DNA of 7,761 bases from Cyanothece sp. UBA12306 (GCA_003448685.1 DLXW01000093.1:494-8254); one strand, 5' to 3'. Counted from the stretch's first letter, positions 1 to 6,798 are shown. Program-made: numbers and translations. The notes: generated by a model not told the origin, from the sequence alone.

Positions 1-525
1 ACCAGACGGTTTTTTGACTATTTGAACTTGTTTGACAACAAATCCATCAGGTATAGGTCTATGTAAATTAATTGATATACTACCTATTTTTGGGAGCTTA
101 ATTTGATACCCAGTTATAGGATTTTCTTTAAACTGAGGAAAATTTATCGCTCTGTACTGACCATACTTTTTAAACCTCGGAAAACCGAAACTCTTTTTCC
201 AGAAAAAGTTAAACGCCTTATCTAGACGACCCATAACCTCTTGTAAGACTTGAGACTGAACTCGTTTAAGTTCTGGGTATTCTTTTTTAGCTTGAGTTAA
301 AGCTTTTTTCTGTTTATAGTAATCAGGAAATGGTTGGTTAGCTGGTATTATATATTCAGAATGAAGGCTGCAAGCGTTAACCCTACACTTGCGAGAATTT
401 ATCCATTCTTTCCTTTCTCTCAAGGCGTAATTATAAACACCTCGACAGATTTCTAGCCAATCAAGCAACTCTTTTTCTTGACTGGCATCAGGATAAATTC
501 GGTAGCAATAATTAAGGTTAAACAC
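1..525 (-). CDS. tnpB: TnpB transposon-encoded RNA-guided nuclease, N-terminal part (runs off the window)
   Basis: Reading the minus strand from GTG at 525 gives 175 codons with no stop to the window edge. The translation has the typical cyanobacterial TnpB N-terminus: NYCYRIYPDASQEKELLDWL near residues 4-23, CRGVYNYALRERKEWINSRK near 26-45, then QVLQEVMGRLDKAFNFFWKK and GFPRFKKYG near 96-125, and HRPIPDGFVVKQV near 155-167. These belong to the helical and wedge parts of TnpB in IS200/IS605 and IS1341-type elements. TnpB cuts DNA guided by an RNA (omega/reRNA) made from the element's right end. The RuvC catalytic Asp/Glu residues and the zinc ribbon lie beyond position 1, so integrity cannot be judged. 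An in-frame TAA lies eight codons upstream of the GTG and no ATG intervenes, so GTG is the best start, though it has no clear Shine-Dalgarno. No TnpA gene lies upstream of it in the window. Confidence 0.93.
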   Translation of the reverse strand, partial: MFNLNYCYRIYPDASQEKELLDWLEICRGVYNYALRERKEWINSRKCRVNACSLHSEYIIPANQPFPDYYKQKKALTQAKKEYPELKRVQSQVLQEVMGRLDKAFNFFWKKSFGFPRFKKYGQYRAINFPQFKENPITGYQIKLPKIGSISINLHRPIPDGFVVKQVQIVKKPSG

Positions 526-551
526 TTTTGTTATCTGAACAGCATAAACTT

Positions 552-580
552 ATTATATAATATTTAGGAGAAAATTGTAA
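552..580 (-). promoter_or_regulatory. Possible tnpB promoter
   Basis: On the minus strand TTACAA (580-575) and a perfect TATAAT (557-552) are separated by 17 bp. Transcription would start near 545, about 20 bp before the GTG start of tnpB. The -35 half matches consensus at only three of six positions, and the surroundings are very AT-rich, so a chance match is possible. Confidence 0.4.
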
Positions 581-601
581 ATCCCTAGGAAATAATTGTT
601 T

Positions 602-636
602 GTCAACTTGCGGGGCATCGAACCCCTTAAGTTGAC
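602..636. repeat. Perfect inverted repeat with nested hairpin upstream of tnpB
   Basis: GTCAACTT (602-609) pairs perfectly with AAGTTGAC (629-636). Inside it GGGG (612-615) pairs with CCCC (623-626) around a 7-nt loop. On the minus strand the inner part reads GGGG-TTCGATG-CCCC, which resembles a tRNA T-arm, but no tRNA surrounds it. The hairpin lies about 75 bp upstream of the tnpB start. It is a candidate subterminal structure of the IS element, or of a neighbouring one. Confidence 0.7.
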
Positions 637-646
637 CGCCTATCAT

Positions 647-676
647 CCCGACTCTGACCTATCGGTACAGAGCGGG
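647..676 (-). repeat. Imperfect palindrome resembling an IS200/IS605 terminal hairpin
   Basis: CCCG (647-650), CTCTG (652-656) and ACC (657-659) pair with CGGG (673-676), CAGAG (668-672) and GGT (664-666). This makes 12 base pairs with single-base bulges at A651 and A667 and the tetraloop TATC. Elements of this family are recognised as single-stranded DNA through such subterminal imperfect hairpins. The minus-strand context, GAAGCCCC before the stem and GATGAT followed by GTCAAC after it, resembles the right-end/omega-RNA hairpin of cyanobacterial TnpB elements as I recall them. It could equally be the left end of the tnpB element at 1-525. Which of the two cannot be decided here. Confidence 0.55.
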
Positions 677-758
677 GCTTCTCGGCGATAAGCTAATTTA
701 AAAAAACTTTGACGGGTCTCTAGTCTTGAACAAAGGCCAAGATTTAACTAGATCTACG

Positions 759-764
759 TATAAT
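759..764 (+). promoter_or_regulatory. Candidate -10 box of dapF
   Basis: A perfect TATAAT lies 112 bp upstream of the dapF ATG. No good -35 box is found at 16-18 bp; the nearest TTGAAC (726-731) is 27 bp away, so an activator-dependent or weak promoter would be needed. If used, it would give a leader of roughly 105 nt. Confidence 0.35.
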
Positions 765-876
765 GTTGATGATACCTAAGTCTACTAATTTTATGATTGT
801 GTCAGAAATTAGAGCAAAGACATTTAAAATAGAGAAATGTTCGATCAATAATTGATATTTTACAGATAATCTCGGC

Positions 877-1719
877 ATGACTATTAAATTTACCAAGTAT
901 CAAGGATTAGGTAACGATTTTATTTTGATTGATAACCGTTCGAGTGATACCCCTTTGGTATCTTCAGAAGAAGCGATCAAAATGTGCGATCGCCATTTTG
1001 GCATTGGGGCCGATGGAGTCATTTTTGTACTACCAGGAACCAAAGATACAGACTACACGATGCGTATTTTTAATTCTGATGGTTCCGAACCCCAAATGTG
1101 TGGTAATGGAATTCGTTGTCTAGCCCGTTTTATTGCCCATCTTGAAGGGGGAGAAACTCTCGGTAAAACTTATCAAATTCAAACCCTCACAGGGGTTATT
1201 TCCCCCCGCTTAGAAGATCAAGGACAGGTTAAGGTAGATATGGGAATTCCTTATCTATTTGCTAATGAAATTCCCACTGTTTTGGGTAATGCCAATGAAA
1301 AAGTTATTAATCGACCCCTATCAGTGGCAGGACATACTTGGTTAGTCACCTGTGTTAGTATGGGCAATCCTCACTGTATCACCTTTGTTGAGGATGTCTG
1401 GGCTATAGATTTACCGACCCTCGGACCTCAATTTGAAAACCATCCCCATTTTCCTGAACGGACTAATACCGAATTTATTGAAGTGGTTCGTTCAGATTAT
1501 CTCAAAATGAGAGTTTGGGAACGGGGGGCTGGCATAACTTTGGCTTGTGGAACGGGGGCCTGTGCTTCGGTGGTGGCTGGAGTCTTAACTAATCAATGCG
1601 ATCGCCATTCTATTGTAGAACTTCCAGGGGGTTGTCTTACTATTGAATGGTCGGAAATTGATAATCGGGTTTATATGACAGGGCCTGCCCAATTAGTTTT
1701 TACCGGAACTTATGGATAA
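877..1719 (+). CDS. dapF: Diaminopimelate epimerase
   Basis: DapF converts LL-2,6-diaminopimelate to the meso form, the penultimate step to lysine and a building block of peptidoglycan. It is a cytosolic, cofactor-independent epimerase that uses two cysteines. The 280-aa product has the full family length. It begins [20 protein letters not shown], with substrate-binding Asn13 in the GLGND motif. The first catalytic cysteine is Cys75 in MCGNG, and the second is Cys224 in [16 protein letters not shown] (216-230). The conserved GNPH lies at 163-166. Both halves of the pseudo-symmetric fold are complete and no frameshift is seen. The ATG start fits family alignments as I know them, but has no evident Shine-Dalgarno, which is common in cyanobacteria. 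Two HIP1 octamers lie inside the gene. The next gene follows after 59 bp on the same strand, so co-transcription is possible, though no functional link is obvious. Confidence 0.98.
   Translation: MTIKFTKYQGLGNDFILIDNRSSDTPLVSSEEAIKMCDRHFGIGADGVIFVLPGTKDTDYTMRIFNSDGSEPQMCGNGIRCLARFIAHLEGGETLGKTYQIQTLTGVISPRLEDQGQVKVDMGIPYLFANEIPTVLGNANEKVINRPLSVAGHTWLVTCVSMGNPHCITFVEDVWAIDLPTLGPQFENHPHFPERTNTEFIEVVRSDYLKMRVWERGAGITLACGTGACASVVAGVLTNQCDRHSIVELPGGCLTIEWSEIDNRVYMTGPAQLVFTGTYG
986..993. repeat. HIP1 octamer (first of four in the window)
   Basis: GCGATCGC, the highly iterated palindrome of many cyanobacterial genomes, occurs exactly at 986-993 and 1598-1605 (both in dapF), 2164-2171 (metallophosphoesterase) and 4900-4907 (dehydrogenase). 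All four are inside coding sequence. None lies in the ars genes, ylqD, the tnpB fragment or the gene-free stretches. Confidence 0.95.
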
Positions 1720-1778
1720 AGGTAGTTAGCAGTGATCAATATTATATTTTGGATACAAACTTTGTACTCAAAACGGCG

Positions 1779-3548
1779 ATGCTAAGATTAATTCAAAGAT
1801 TTTCAGTTATTTTTGTTTGTTTCTTGGGTTCCTTGATAGTGATATTAATTATGGCTAATACTCCTTCTGCTAAATCTTCATTGCTAAGCGATCCTTTTCT
1901 ACAGTTCCCAAGCAAAGATTCAATTAAAGTAGTTTGGTTTACCGAATTTTTAGGAGATGAAAATAAAGTTGTTTATGGCAATAATTTAGAACAAATATCC
2001 ATTGCCAAAACGACTAAATTAAGTCGAACTAGAGAAGATCAAAACTCGAAAATTATTCCTCCCTATTCCCAAACAACTCCTAGAGATATTTGGCGACATG
2101 AAGGAGAAGTAATGGGTTTAACGCCAGGGGTTCGAGTTCCCTATCAAGTTGTAAGTATTAGGAGCGATCGCGGATTTAAGGAAACTATTAAAAGTGATAT
2201 TTTCTCCTTAGAATCTCAACCGCAACCAGGAACACCTTTAAAAATTCTACTTACCTCTGATCATCAACTAATGCCTTTGGTAGCGGCTAATTTACAAAAA
2301 GTAGTAGAAACTGTTGATCAGATCGATGCTGTTTTCCTAGCTGGTGACTTAGTTAATATTGCTGATCGTGCCTCGGAATGGTTTGATGATATGAGGGGAG
2401 GTGCATTTTTTCCCTGTCTTCAAGGAAGGGCAAATTATGCCTTAGAAAAAGAAGGAGTAACGACGGTTTATCGAGGAGGAAAGTTAATCCAAAACGCACC
2501 AATTTTCCCAGCTATTGGCAATCATGAAGTTATGGGAAGATTTTCTCAAGAAAAAGGTTTAAATCAACAATTTGTTGATGCTATTCCAGTAGGGGCTGCT
2601 GAAAAAATATATCAAAAAAATATTCAAAGTATCAATCCTAGTAATAAGCCAAGCATAGAAAAAAAATGGCTGACAAATAATTCTTTTAATGTTGATACTT
2701 ATGAAGAAATCTTTTCAATCACTAAAAATAATTTAGGCAACAAAAAATACTATGCTATTAGCTTTGGCGATATCCGTTTAGTTGTTTTATATCTAACTAA
2801 TATTTGGCGTTCTCCTAATCTAGAACCTAATATAAAGGGACGATATCAAGAAGCTAAAAATAATTTAAACCAGCCAGAAAATTGGGGATATGGACAACAT
2901 ATATTTGAAGCAATCACCCCTAATAGTTCTCAATATCAATGGTTAGAAAAGGAATTAGCATCCGAGGAATTTACACAAGCTAAATATAAAATGGTTATGT
3001 TTCATCATCCAGTGCATACCCTAGGAGGAAATATCGTACCACCTTACACAGATCCTGTGGCGAAAATCAACTATAATGATTCAGAGAAAATAGCATCAAT
3101 CAGGTACGAATATCCCAAAGAAAATGATTACATTATTCGAGATTTGATGCCCCTCTTAGAATCAGCAGGGGTTGACTTTATTTTTTTTGGACATTCTCAT
3201 CTTTGGAATAGATTTATTAACGATAAAGGTATTAATTTTTTAGAATCTTCTAATGTTGGCAACACCTATGGGGCGCATCTTGGAGAAAATCATCGACCAA
3301 TTCCTCCTGATTATTCTAAAATAAATTATGTAGAAACAGGAGATCCTAATGGACTTGATCCTATTGTGCCAAATTTAGACCCTCTAATTGGAGAAAATAA
3401 TCAACCCTTACCCTACATTGCCAGTAATGATATTACAGTATTTAGCATTTTAGATACAGCTAAAGGAACTGTTAGTAGTTATCGTTTTGACACGAGAAAT
3501 CCTCATTCAGAAGTAATTAAATTTGACGAATTTACAATAATCCATTAA
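1779..3548 (+). CDS. Membrane-anchored or secreted calcineurin-type metallophosphoesterase
   Basis: The product (589 aa from ATG 1779) carries the whole two-metal signature of the calcineurin-like phosphoesterases. In order: SDHQ (Asp161, His163), AGDLVN (Asp190), GNHE (Asn248, His249), FHHP (His409-His410) and GHSH (His472, His474). It should hydrolyse a phosphate mono- or diester; the substrate is unknown. A hydrophobic stretch at residues 7-26 after a short basic start is a signal peptide or anchor, so it acts in the periplasm or outside the cell. The segment at about 47-135, ending near HEGEVMGLTPGVRVPYQVVS, resembles the Ig-like N-terminal domain of purple acid phosphatases. The GDxxY tyrosine that colours those enzymes is absent (GDLVN here), so I do not call it one. 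About 130 residues between GNHE and the FHHP histidines form a long insertion. An in-frame TTG at 1749 would add ten residues before the signal-like segment; ATG is preferred. Confidence 0.88.
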   Translation: MLRLIQRFSVIFVCFLGSLIVILIMANTPSAKSSLLSDPFLQFPSKDSIKVVWFTEFLGDENKVVYGNNLEQISIAKTTKLSRTREDQNSKIIPPYSQTTPRDIWRHEGEVMGLTPGVRVPYQVVSIRSDRGFKETIKSDIFSLESQPQPGTPLKILLTSDHQLMPLVAANLQKVVETVDQIDAVFLAGDLVNIADRASEWFDDMRGGAFFPCLQGRANYALEKEGVTTVYRGGKLIQNAPIFPAIGNHEVMGRFSQEKGLNQQFVDAIPVGAAEKIYQKNIQSINPSNKPSIEKKWLTNNSFNVDTYEEIFSITKNNLGNKKYYAISFGDIRLVVLYLTNIWRSPNLEPNIKGRYQEAKNNLNQPENWGYGQHIFEAITPNSSQYQWLEKELASEEFTQAKYKMVMFHHPVHTLGGNIVPPYTDPVAKINYNDSEKIASIRYEYPKENDYIIRDLMPLLESAGVDFIFFGHSHLWNRFINDKGINFLESSNVGNTYGAHLGENHRPIPPDYSKINYVETGDPNGLDPIVPNLDPLIGENNQPLPYIASNDITVFSILDTAKGTVSSYRFDTRNPHSEVIKFDEFTIIH

Positions 3549-3642
3549 TGATAAACCCACTGATAGCAATCGTGGATTGATCATCATGGTAACCTGATGT
3601 AATTACGGGTACAAACCTTGGTATGCTGAAATATAGCTTGAC

Positions 3643-3684
3643 AGTGAGTAAGATCTAGTTTTTCTCTAGTAAAAATTACTCACT
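3643..3684. repeat. Intergenic hairpin after the metallophosphoesterase gene
   Basis: AGTGAGTAA (3643-3651) and TTACTCACT (3676-3684) pair perfectly over 9 bp around a 24-nt loop that itself contains two CTAG tetranucleotides able to pair. It sits 95 bp after the upstream stop and 43 bp before the next start. No T-run follows, so it is a poor intrinsic terminator. A TTGACA at 3638-3643 overlaps its left arm but has no matching -10. It may be a processing or termination structure, or a small dispersed repeat. Confidence 0.5.
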
Positions 3685-3727
3685 ATCTTCTGTAATTATC
3701 GATCCCCAAGCTTCTTCTATTAAAACC

Positions 3728-4156
3728 ATGGGACGTTTTCTTTACGAAAAATCAATTTCTTACCAAGGAAATTTAATTATACCTTTTCTGTTGACTAGAG
3801 TAGGAGGAGAAATCATTTATTCCTACGCTTTACTCTGCGCACAAGGATACAAAAATCAATTTCACAAAGCCAAAAATCCCTCTGGACTTTGTTCTAACAA
3901 CCTGAGAGAAATTATTGAAATTGCTGAAAACCACCTTGATCAAAACCAAGATTCATCATTAGATAATGATTATTTTCAACAGCGTTATACTTACCAAAAT
4001 AATCTGATTATTTTGCATCAAGAACGAGGCAAATGTTACTATGATCATTATTTGCCTCATGAATTAAGAAATATTGCTGCACCGACTTTATTTACCGATC
4101 CCGATGATTGTATGAATTGGATCAAACAAAGATTAGATAGCCATCGAGTTTCTTAA
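3728..4156 (+). CDS. Hypothetical protein, 142 aa, with a repeated YQxNLII motif
   Basis: I do not recognise this protein. It is soluble in appearance: no signal peptide, no clear membrane helix, mixed charge, and rich in Asn, Gln and Tyr. The motif YQ-x-NLII occurs twice, at residues 12-18 (YQGNLII) and 89-95 (YQNNLII). The first copy is followed at some distance by IIYSYALL, the second by CYYDHYLP, which suggests two related strand-turn units or an internal duplication. The middle (58-75) looks helical and acidic. Four cysteines (37, 55, 103, 128) do not form a known metal motif. The C-terminus (DPDDCMNWIKQRLDS) is probably an amphipathic helix. Codon use and base composition match the neighbours, so it appears resident and translated. 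ATG 3728 is the only reasonable start; its ribosome site is weak. It stands apart from the upstream gene (179-bp gap) and lies 48 bp before the dehydrogenase, with which it may be transcribed. Confidence 0.75.
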   Translation: MGRFLYEKSISYQGNLIIPFLLTRVGGEIIYSYALLCAQGYKNQFHKAKNPSGLCSNNLREIIEIAENHLDQNQDSSLDNDYFQQRYTYQNNLIILHQERGKCYYDHYLPHELRNIAAPTLFTDPDDCMNWIKQRLDSHRVS

Positions 4157-4158
4157 AA

Positions 4159-4186
4159 TTCAGTTATCATAAAATTCGTCTATTAT
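4159..4186 (+). promoter_or_regulatory. Possible promoter of the dehydrogenase gene
   Basis: TTCAGT (4159-4164) and TATTAT (4181-4186) are separated by 16 bp and lie 18 bp before the ATG at 4205, which would leave a leader of about 10-12 nt. Both boxes deviate from consensus and the 48-bp spacer is AT-rich, so this is weak evidence; readthrough from the 142-aa gene is the alternative. Confidence 0.25.
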
Positions 4187-4204
4187 CTATTCCCTAATTT
4201 TCCC

Positions 4205-5158
4205 ATGAAAGGACTCTGGTTAGAAAATAATCAATTACAATTGCGAACAGATCTTCCGACCCCTAAACCTTCGGAGGGAGAAGCTTTAGTCAAAGTTCTG
4301 CAAGCAGGAATTTGCAATACAGATTTAGAGTTAATTCGAGGTTATTATCCCTATCAAGGGGTTATTGGCCATGAATTTGTGGGAATTGTGGAACAAGGAC
4401 CACCCAACCTACTTAACCAGCGAGTTGTCGGGGAAATTAATGCGGCCTGCGGAGAATGTCGCTTCTGTCGTCAAGGAGTTCCTACCCATTGTGAAAATCG
4501 GACAGTTTTGGGTATTGTAAATCGTAATGGGGCATTTGCTGATTATTTAACCCTACCCATAGCCAACCTCCATCAAGTTCCTGAAAATGTCAGTAACGAT
4601 GTAGCAACCTTTACTGAACCCTTGGCCGCAGCCCTAGAAATTCAGGAACAGGTCTCCATCGATGCTAATCAAAAAGTTTTAGTAGTGGGGGATGGAAAGT
4701 TAGGCCAATTAGTCGCCCAAACCTTAGCTTTAACCGGATGCGATCTGTTGGTTATCGGTCGTCATGCCGAAAAATTAGCTAATTTAGCCACAAGAGACAT
4801 TAAAACAGGGTTTGCTGATGATGTAATCCCCAGAAGTTTTGATCTTGCTGTTGATTGTACTGGAAATCCGGCCGGTTTCGACCTAGCCCGAGGCAGTTTG
4901 CGATCGCGGGGTATTCTCGTGCTAAAAAGTACCTATGCTGGAAAATTGACTTTAGATGCTTCTGCATTAGTGGTCGATGAAATCACTGTTATCGGTTCTC
5001 GTTGTGGTCCTTTTGTACAAGCCCTGGAATTATTGTCTCAAGGTAAAATAGATGTACAGCCTTTAATTCAAGGACGGTATTCTTTAACCGATGGACTCAA
5101 AGCTTTTGAACACGCACAACAAAAAGGGGTGTTAAAAGTTCTTTTATCCCTCAATTAA
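4205..5158 (+). CDS. Zinc-dependent medium-chain alcohol dehydrogenase-like oxidoreductase
   Basis: A 317-aa medium-chain dehydrogenase (MDR superfamily), expected to oxidise an alcohol or polyol, or reduce the carbonyl, with NAD(P). Catalytic zinc ligands are visible: Cys37 in GICNTD, His56-Glu57 in GHEF, and Glu138 in FTEPLAAAL. The structural zinc lobe is complete, with Cys82, Cys85, Cys88 and Cys96 in the ACGECRFC...HC pattern. The Rossmann nucleotide loop VGDGKLG is at 161-167. The NAD versus NADP choice cannot be read with certainty; an Arg (IGRH, 174-177) near the end of the second strand could favour NADP. At 317 residues it is at the short end of the family, which often has 340-380, but no motif is missing. 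The substrate is unknown; threonine or sorbitol dehydrogenase-like relatives are possible. The arsenite permease gene starts 68 bp downstream, with its own putative control region, so a shared function is not implied. Confidence 0.9.
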   Translation: MKGLWLENNQLQLRTDLPTPKPSEGEALVKVLQAGICNTDLELIRGYYPYQGVIGHEFVGIVEQGPPNLLNQRVVGEINAACGECRFCRQGVPTHCENRTVLGIVNRNGAFADYLTLPIANLHQVPENVSNDVATFTEPLAAALEIQEQVSIDANQKVLVVGDGKLGQLVAQTLALTGCDLLVIGRHAEKLANLATRDIKTGFADDVIPRSFDLAVDCTGNPAGFDLARGSLRSRGILVLKSTYAGKLTLDASALVVDEITVIGSRCGPFVQALELLSQGKIDVQPLIQGRYSLTDGLKAFEHAQQKGVLKVLLSLN

Positions 5159-5170
5159 GGCAATCTATAT

Positions 5171-5191
5171 TAAATTAAACAATGTAATTTA
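5171..5191. promoter_or_regulatory. Inverted repeat upstream of arsB, candidate ArsR-type operator
   Basis: TAAATTA (5171-5177) and TAATTTA (5185-5191) form a perfect 7-bp dyad with a 7-bp spacer, 35 bp before the arsB ATG. A TATAGT (5190-5195) overlapping the right arm could be the -10 box, so a repressor bound here would block transcription. AT-rich DNA gives such dyads by chance fairly often, and the sequence differs from the ATCAA-type repeats I associate with Synechocystis ArsR, so the assignment is tentative. Confidence 0.35.
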
Positions 5192-5226
5192 TAGTTACCT
5201 ACTTAAGAGAAATAATTAACTAAAAA

Positions 5227-6381
5227 ATGAGCAGATCTCAACCTAATGTTAACCCCAAAGCTATTCAAGCAGGGGGAAATCTGAATGTTTTTGAAAAGTA
5301 CCTGACTATCTGGGTATTTATCTGTATTATTCTCGGGATTTTCCTCGGTAGACTATTTCCTGAAGTTGCCCAAACCTTAGATAGTTTTAGTATTCATAAT
5401 GTTTCTATTCCTATTGCTATTTGTCTTTTTTTCATGATGTATCCCATCATGGTTAAAATTGATTTTACCCAAACAGTAAAAGCAGCTAAAACACCGAAAC
5501 CTGTTCTGTTAACTTTAGCCATAAATTGGTTAGTCAAACCCTTTACTATGGTTGCTTTTGCTCAATTTTTTTTAGGCAACTTATTTTTACCATTTTTGAC
5601 ACAAACTGAAGTAATTTTAGGGAAAACTGTCACCTTATCCAACTCTTATATTGCAGGAGCAATTTTATTAGGTATTGCCCCCTGTACTGCGATGGTTTTG
5701 ATGTGGGGCTATCTCTCCTACGGTAATCAAGGTCATACTTTAGTCATGGTCGCTATTAACTCTTTAGCTATGCTATTTTTGTATGCACCATTGGGAAAAT
5801 GGTTATTAGCAGCTAATAATTTAGAAATTCCTTGGCAAACGATTTTATTTTCGGTCTTAATTTATGTCGTTTTACCTCTAACTGTGGGGATGTATAGCCG
5901 TTATTGGATCTTAAAAAATAAGGGTAAACGATGGTTTGAAAAACAATTTCTACACTATCTTAGCCCAGTTGCTATTGGCGCAATGTTAGTTACTTTAGTC
6001 TTATTATTTGCTTTTAAAGGAAACTTAATTGTCAATAATCCTTGGCATATTTTATTAATTGCCATTCCCCTATTTATCCAAACTAATTTCATATTTTTTA
6101 TCACCTATATTATTGGATTAAAATTAAATCTATACTATGAAGATGTGGCTCCCGCATCCTTAATTGGTGCTAGTAATCATTTTGAGGTAGCTATTGCCAC
6201 TGCTGTGATGTTATTTGGTTTAAATTCTGGTGCTGCTTTAACAACTGTCGTGGGAGTATTAATTGAAGTTCCAGTTATGTTAATGTTAGTAGAGTTTTGT
6301 AAAAAAACAGCTTTTTGGTTTCCTCGAGATCCAGAGAAAGCGACCTTACTTGATCCCCGTTGCCTTAAAATTTCGAAATAA
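5227..6381 (+). CDS. arsB: ACR3-family arsenite efflux permease
   Basis: An inner-membrane permease of the ACR3 family (bile/arsenite/riboflavin transporter superfamily) that exports arsenite, and in some members antimonite, using the proton gradient. The 384-aa product has about ten hydrophobic segments, starting near residues 25, 58, 92, 140, 171, 203, 244, 273, 318 and 338. The family's essential cysteine is Cys153 in [16 protein letters not shown], and the conserved acidic residue of a later helix is Glu320 in [13 protein letters not shown]. The strongly family-specific opening, [20 protein letters not shown], starts at residue 22, and the sequence before it is a plausible cytoplasmic tail. 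It is not the unrelated 12-helix ArsB of E. coli; the symbol follows cyanobacterial usage, with acr3 as the alternative. No strong Shine-Dalgarno precedes the ATG. arsC begins 21 bp after its stop, indicating an operon, and is the enzyme that supplies arsenite to this pump. Confidence 0.96.
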   Translation: MSRSQPNVNPKAIQAGGNLNVFEKYLTIWVFICIILGIFLGRLFPEVAQTLDSFSIHNVSIPIAICLFFMMYPIMVKIDFTQTVKAAKTPKPVLLTLAINWLVKPFTMVAFAQFFLGNLFLPFLTQTEVILGKTVTLSNSYIAGAILLGIAPCTAMVLMWGYLSYGNQGHTLVMVAINSLAMLFLYAPLGKWLLAANNLEIPWQTILFSVLIYVVLPLTVGMYSRYWILKNKGKRWFEKQFLHYLSPVAIGAMLVTLVLLFAFKGNLIVNNPWHILLIAIPLFIQTNFIFFITYIIGLKLNLYYEDVAPASLIGASNHFEVAIATAVMLFGLNSGAALTTVVGVLIEVPVMLMLVEFCKKTAFWFPRDPEKATLLDPRCLKISK

Positions 6382-6402
6382 TTTATCGAGGTTAATTAAA
6401 TC

Positions 6403-6798
6403 ATGAAAAAAGTAATGTTTGTTTGTAAAAGAAATTCCTGTCGTTCCCAAATGGCAGAAGGCTTTGCTAGAAACCTAGGACAAGGTAAAATCGAAGTAAC
6501 TAGCTCTGGTTTAGAAGCCAGTAGAGTTCATCCTACAGCAATTCAAGTAATGGAAGAAATTGGTATTGATATCAGTGATCAAACTTCTAACCCATTGGAT
6601 GAATTTAAAGCCGAAGATTATGACGCAGTAATTTCCTTGTGTGGATGTGGGGTCAATTTACCTCAAGAATGGGTAGCCCAGGAAATATTTGAAGATTGGG
6701 AATTAGAAGATCCTGATGGAAAAAGTAAAGAAACTTTTCATCGAGTTAGAGATGAAGTTAAATGCAGAGTTCAGAAATTAATTGAAAAAGTAACATGA
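6403..6798 (+). CDS. arsC: Arsenate reductase, Synechocystis (glutathione/glutaredoxin) type
   Basis: Cytosolic reductase of arsenate to arsenite, with the low-molecular-weight tyrosine phosphatase fold. The 131-aa product starts MKKVMFVCKRNSCRSQMAEG. The anion-binding P-loop is Cys8-(x)5-Arg14, with Ser15 after it. The redox pair is Cys80 and Cys82 in LCGCGVN. This three-cysteine set (8, 80, 82) is the one described for Synechocystis ArsC, which takes electrons from glutathione and glutaredoxin although its fold matches the thioredoxin-linked class. The EDWELEDPDG stretch (about 107-116) carries the phosphatase-like acidic DP motif. GAGG-like spacing is good: GAGG at 6388-6391, 11 nt before the ATG. 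It is the second gene of a two-gene arsBC unit; a 274-bp gap follows, so it probably ends the operon. No adjacent arsH or arsR is seen. Confidence 0.97.
   Translation: MKKVMFVCKRNSCRSQMAEGFARNLGQGKIEVTSSGLEASRVHPTAIQVMEEIGIDISDQTSNPLDEFKAEDYDAVISLCGCGVNLPQEWVAQEIFEDWELEDPDGKSKETFHRVRDEVKCRVQKLIEKVT

Larger units (their letters stand above)
526..876. other. 351-bp gene-free interval between tnpB and dapF
   Basis: No open frame with coding character is seen on either strand. The tnpB-proximal part (526-700) holds the putative tnpB promoter and two hairpins of transposon type. The dapF-proximal part (700-876) is ordinary AT-rich upstream DNA with a TATAAT box at 759 and a small perfect inverted repeat, ATCAAT-A-ATTGAT (844-856), about 20 bp before dapF. 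The boundary between mobile and resident DNA probably lies near 690-720, where the GC-rich hairpin tract ends. This is inferred from composition only. Confidence 0.6.

Noticed and set aside
726..764. TTGAAC with TATAAT as a standard two-box dapF promoter
   Set aside because: The 27-bp spacing is far outside the usable range, so only the TATAAT was kept as a -10 candidate.
929..1123. 64-aa plus-strand open frame inside dapF
   Set aside because: It lies wholly inside dapF in another frame and has no family resemblance; dapF is unmistakable here.
1749..1778. TTG start ten codons upstream for the metallophosphoesterase
   Set aside because: The ATG at 1779 places the basic residue and hydrophobic segment at the very N-terminus as expected for a signal peptide; neither start has a strong ribosome site, so the choice rests on that.
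4205..6798. A dehydrogenase-plus-ars gene cluster forming a new arsenic pathway
   Set aside because: The dehydrogenase is a generic MDR enzyme, and the arsB gene has its own upstream dyad after a 68-bp gap; same-strand adjacency alone is not evidence of a shared role.
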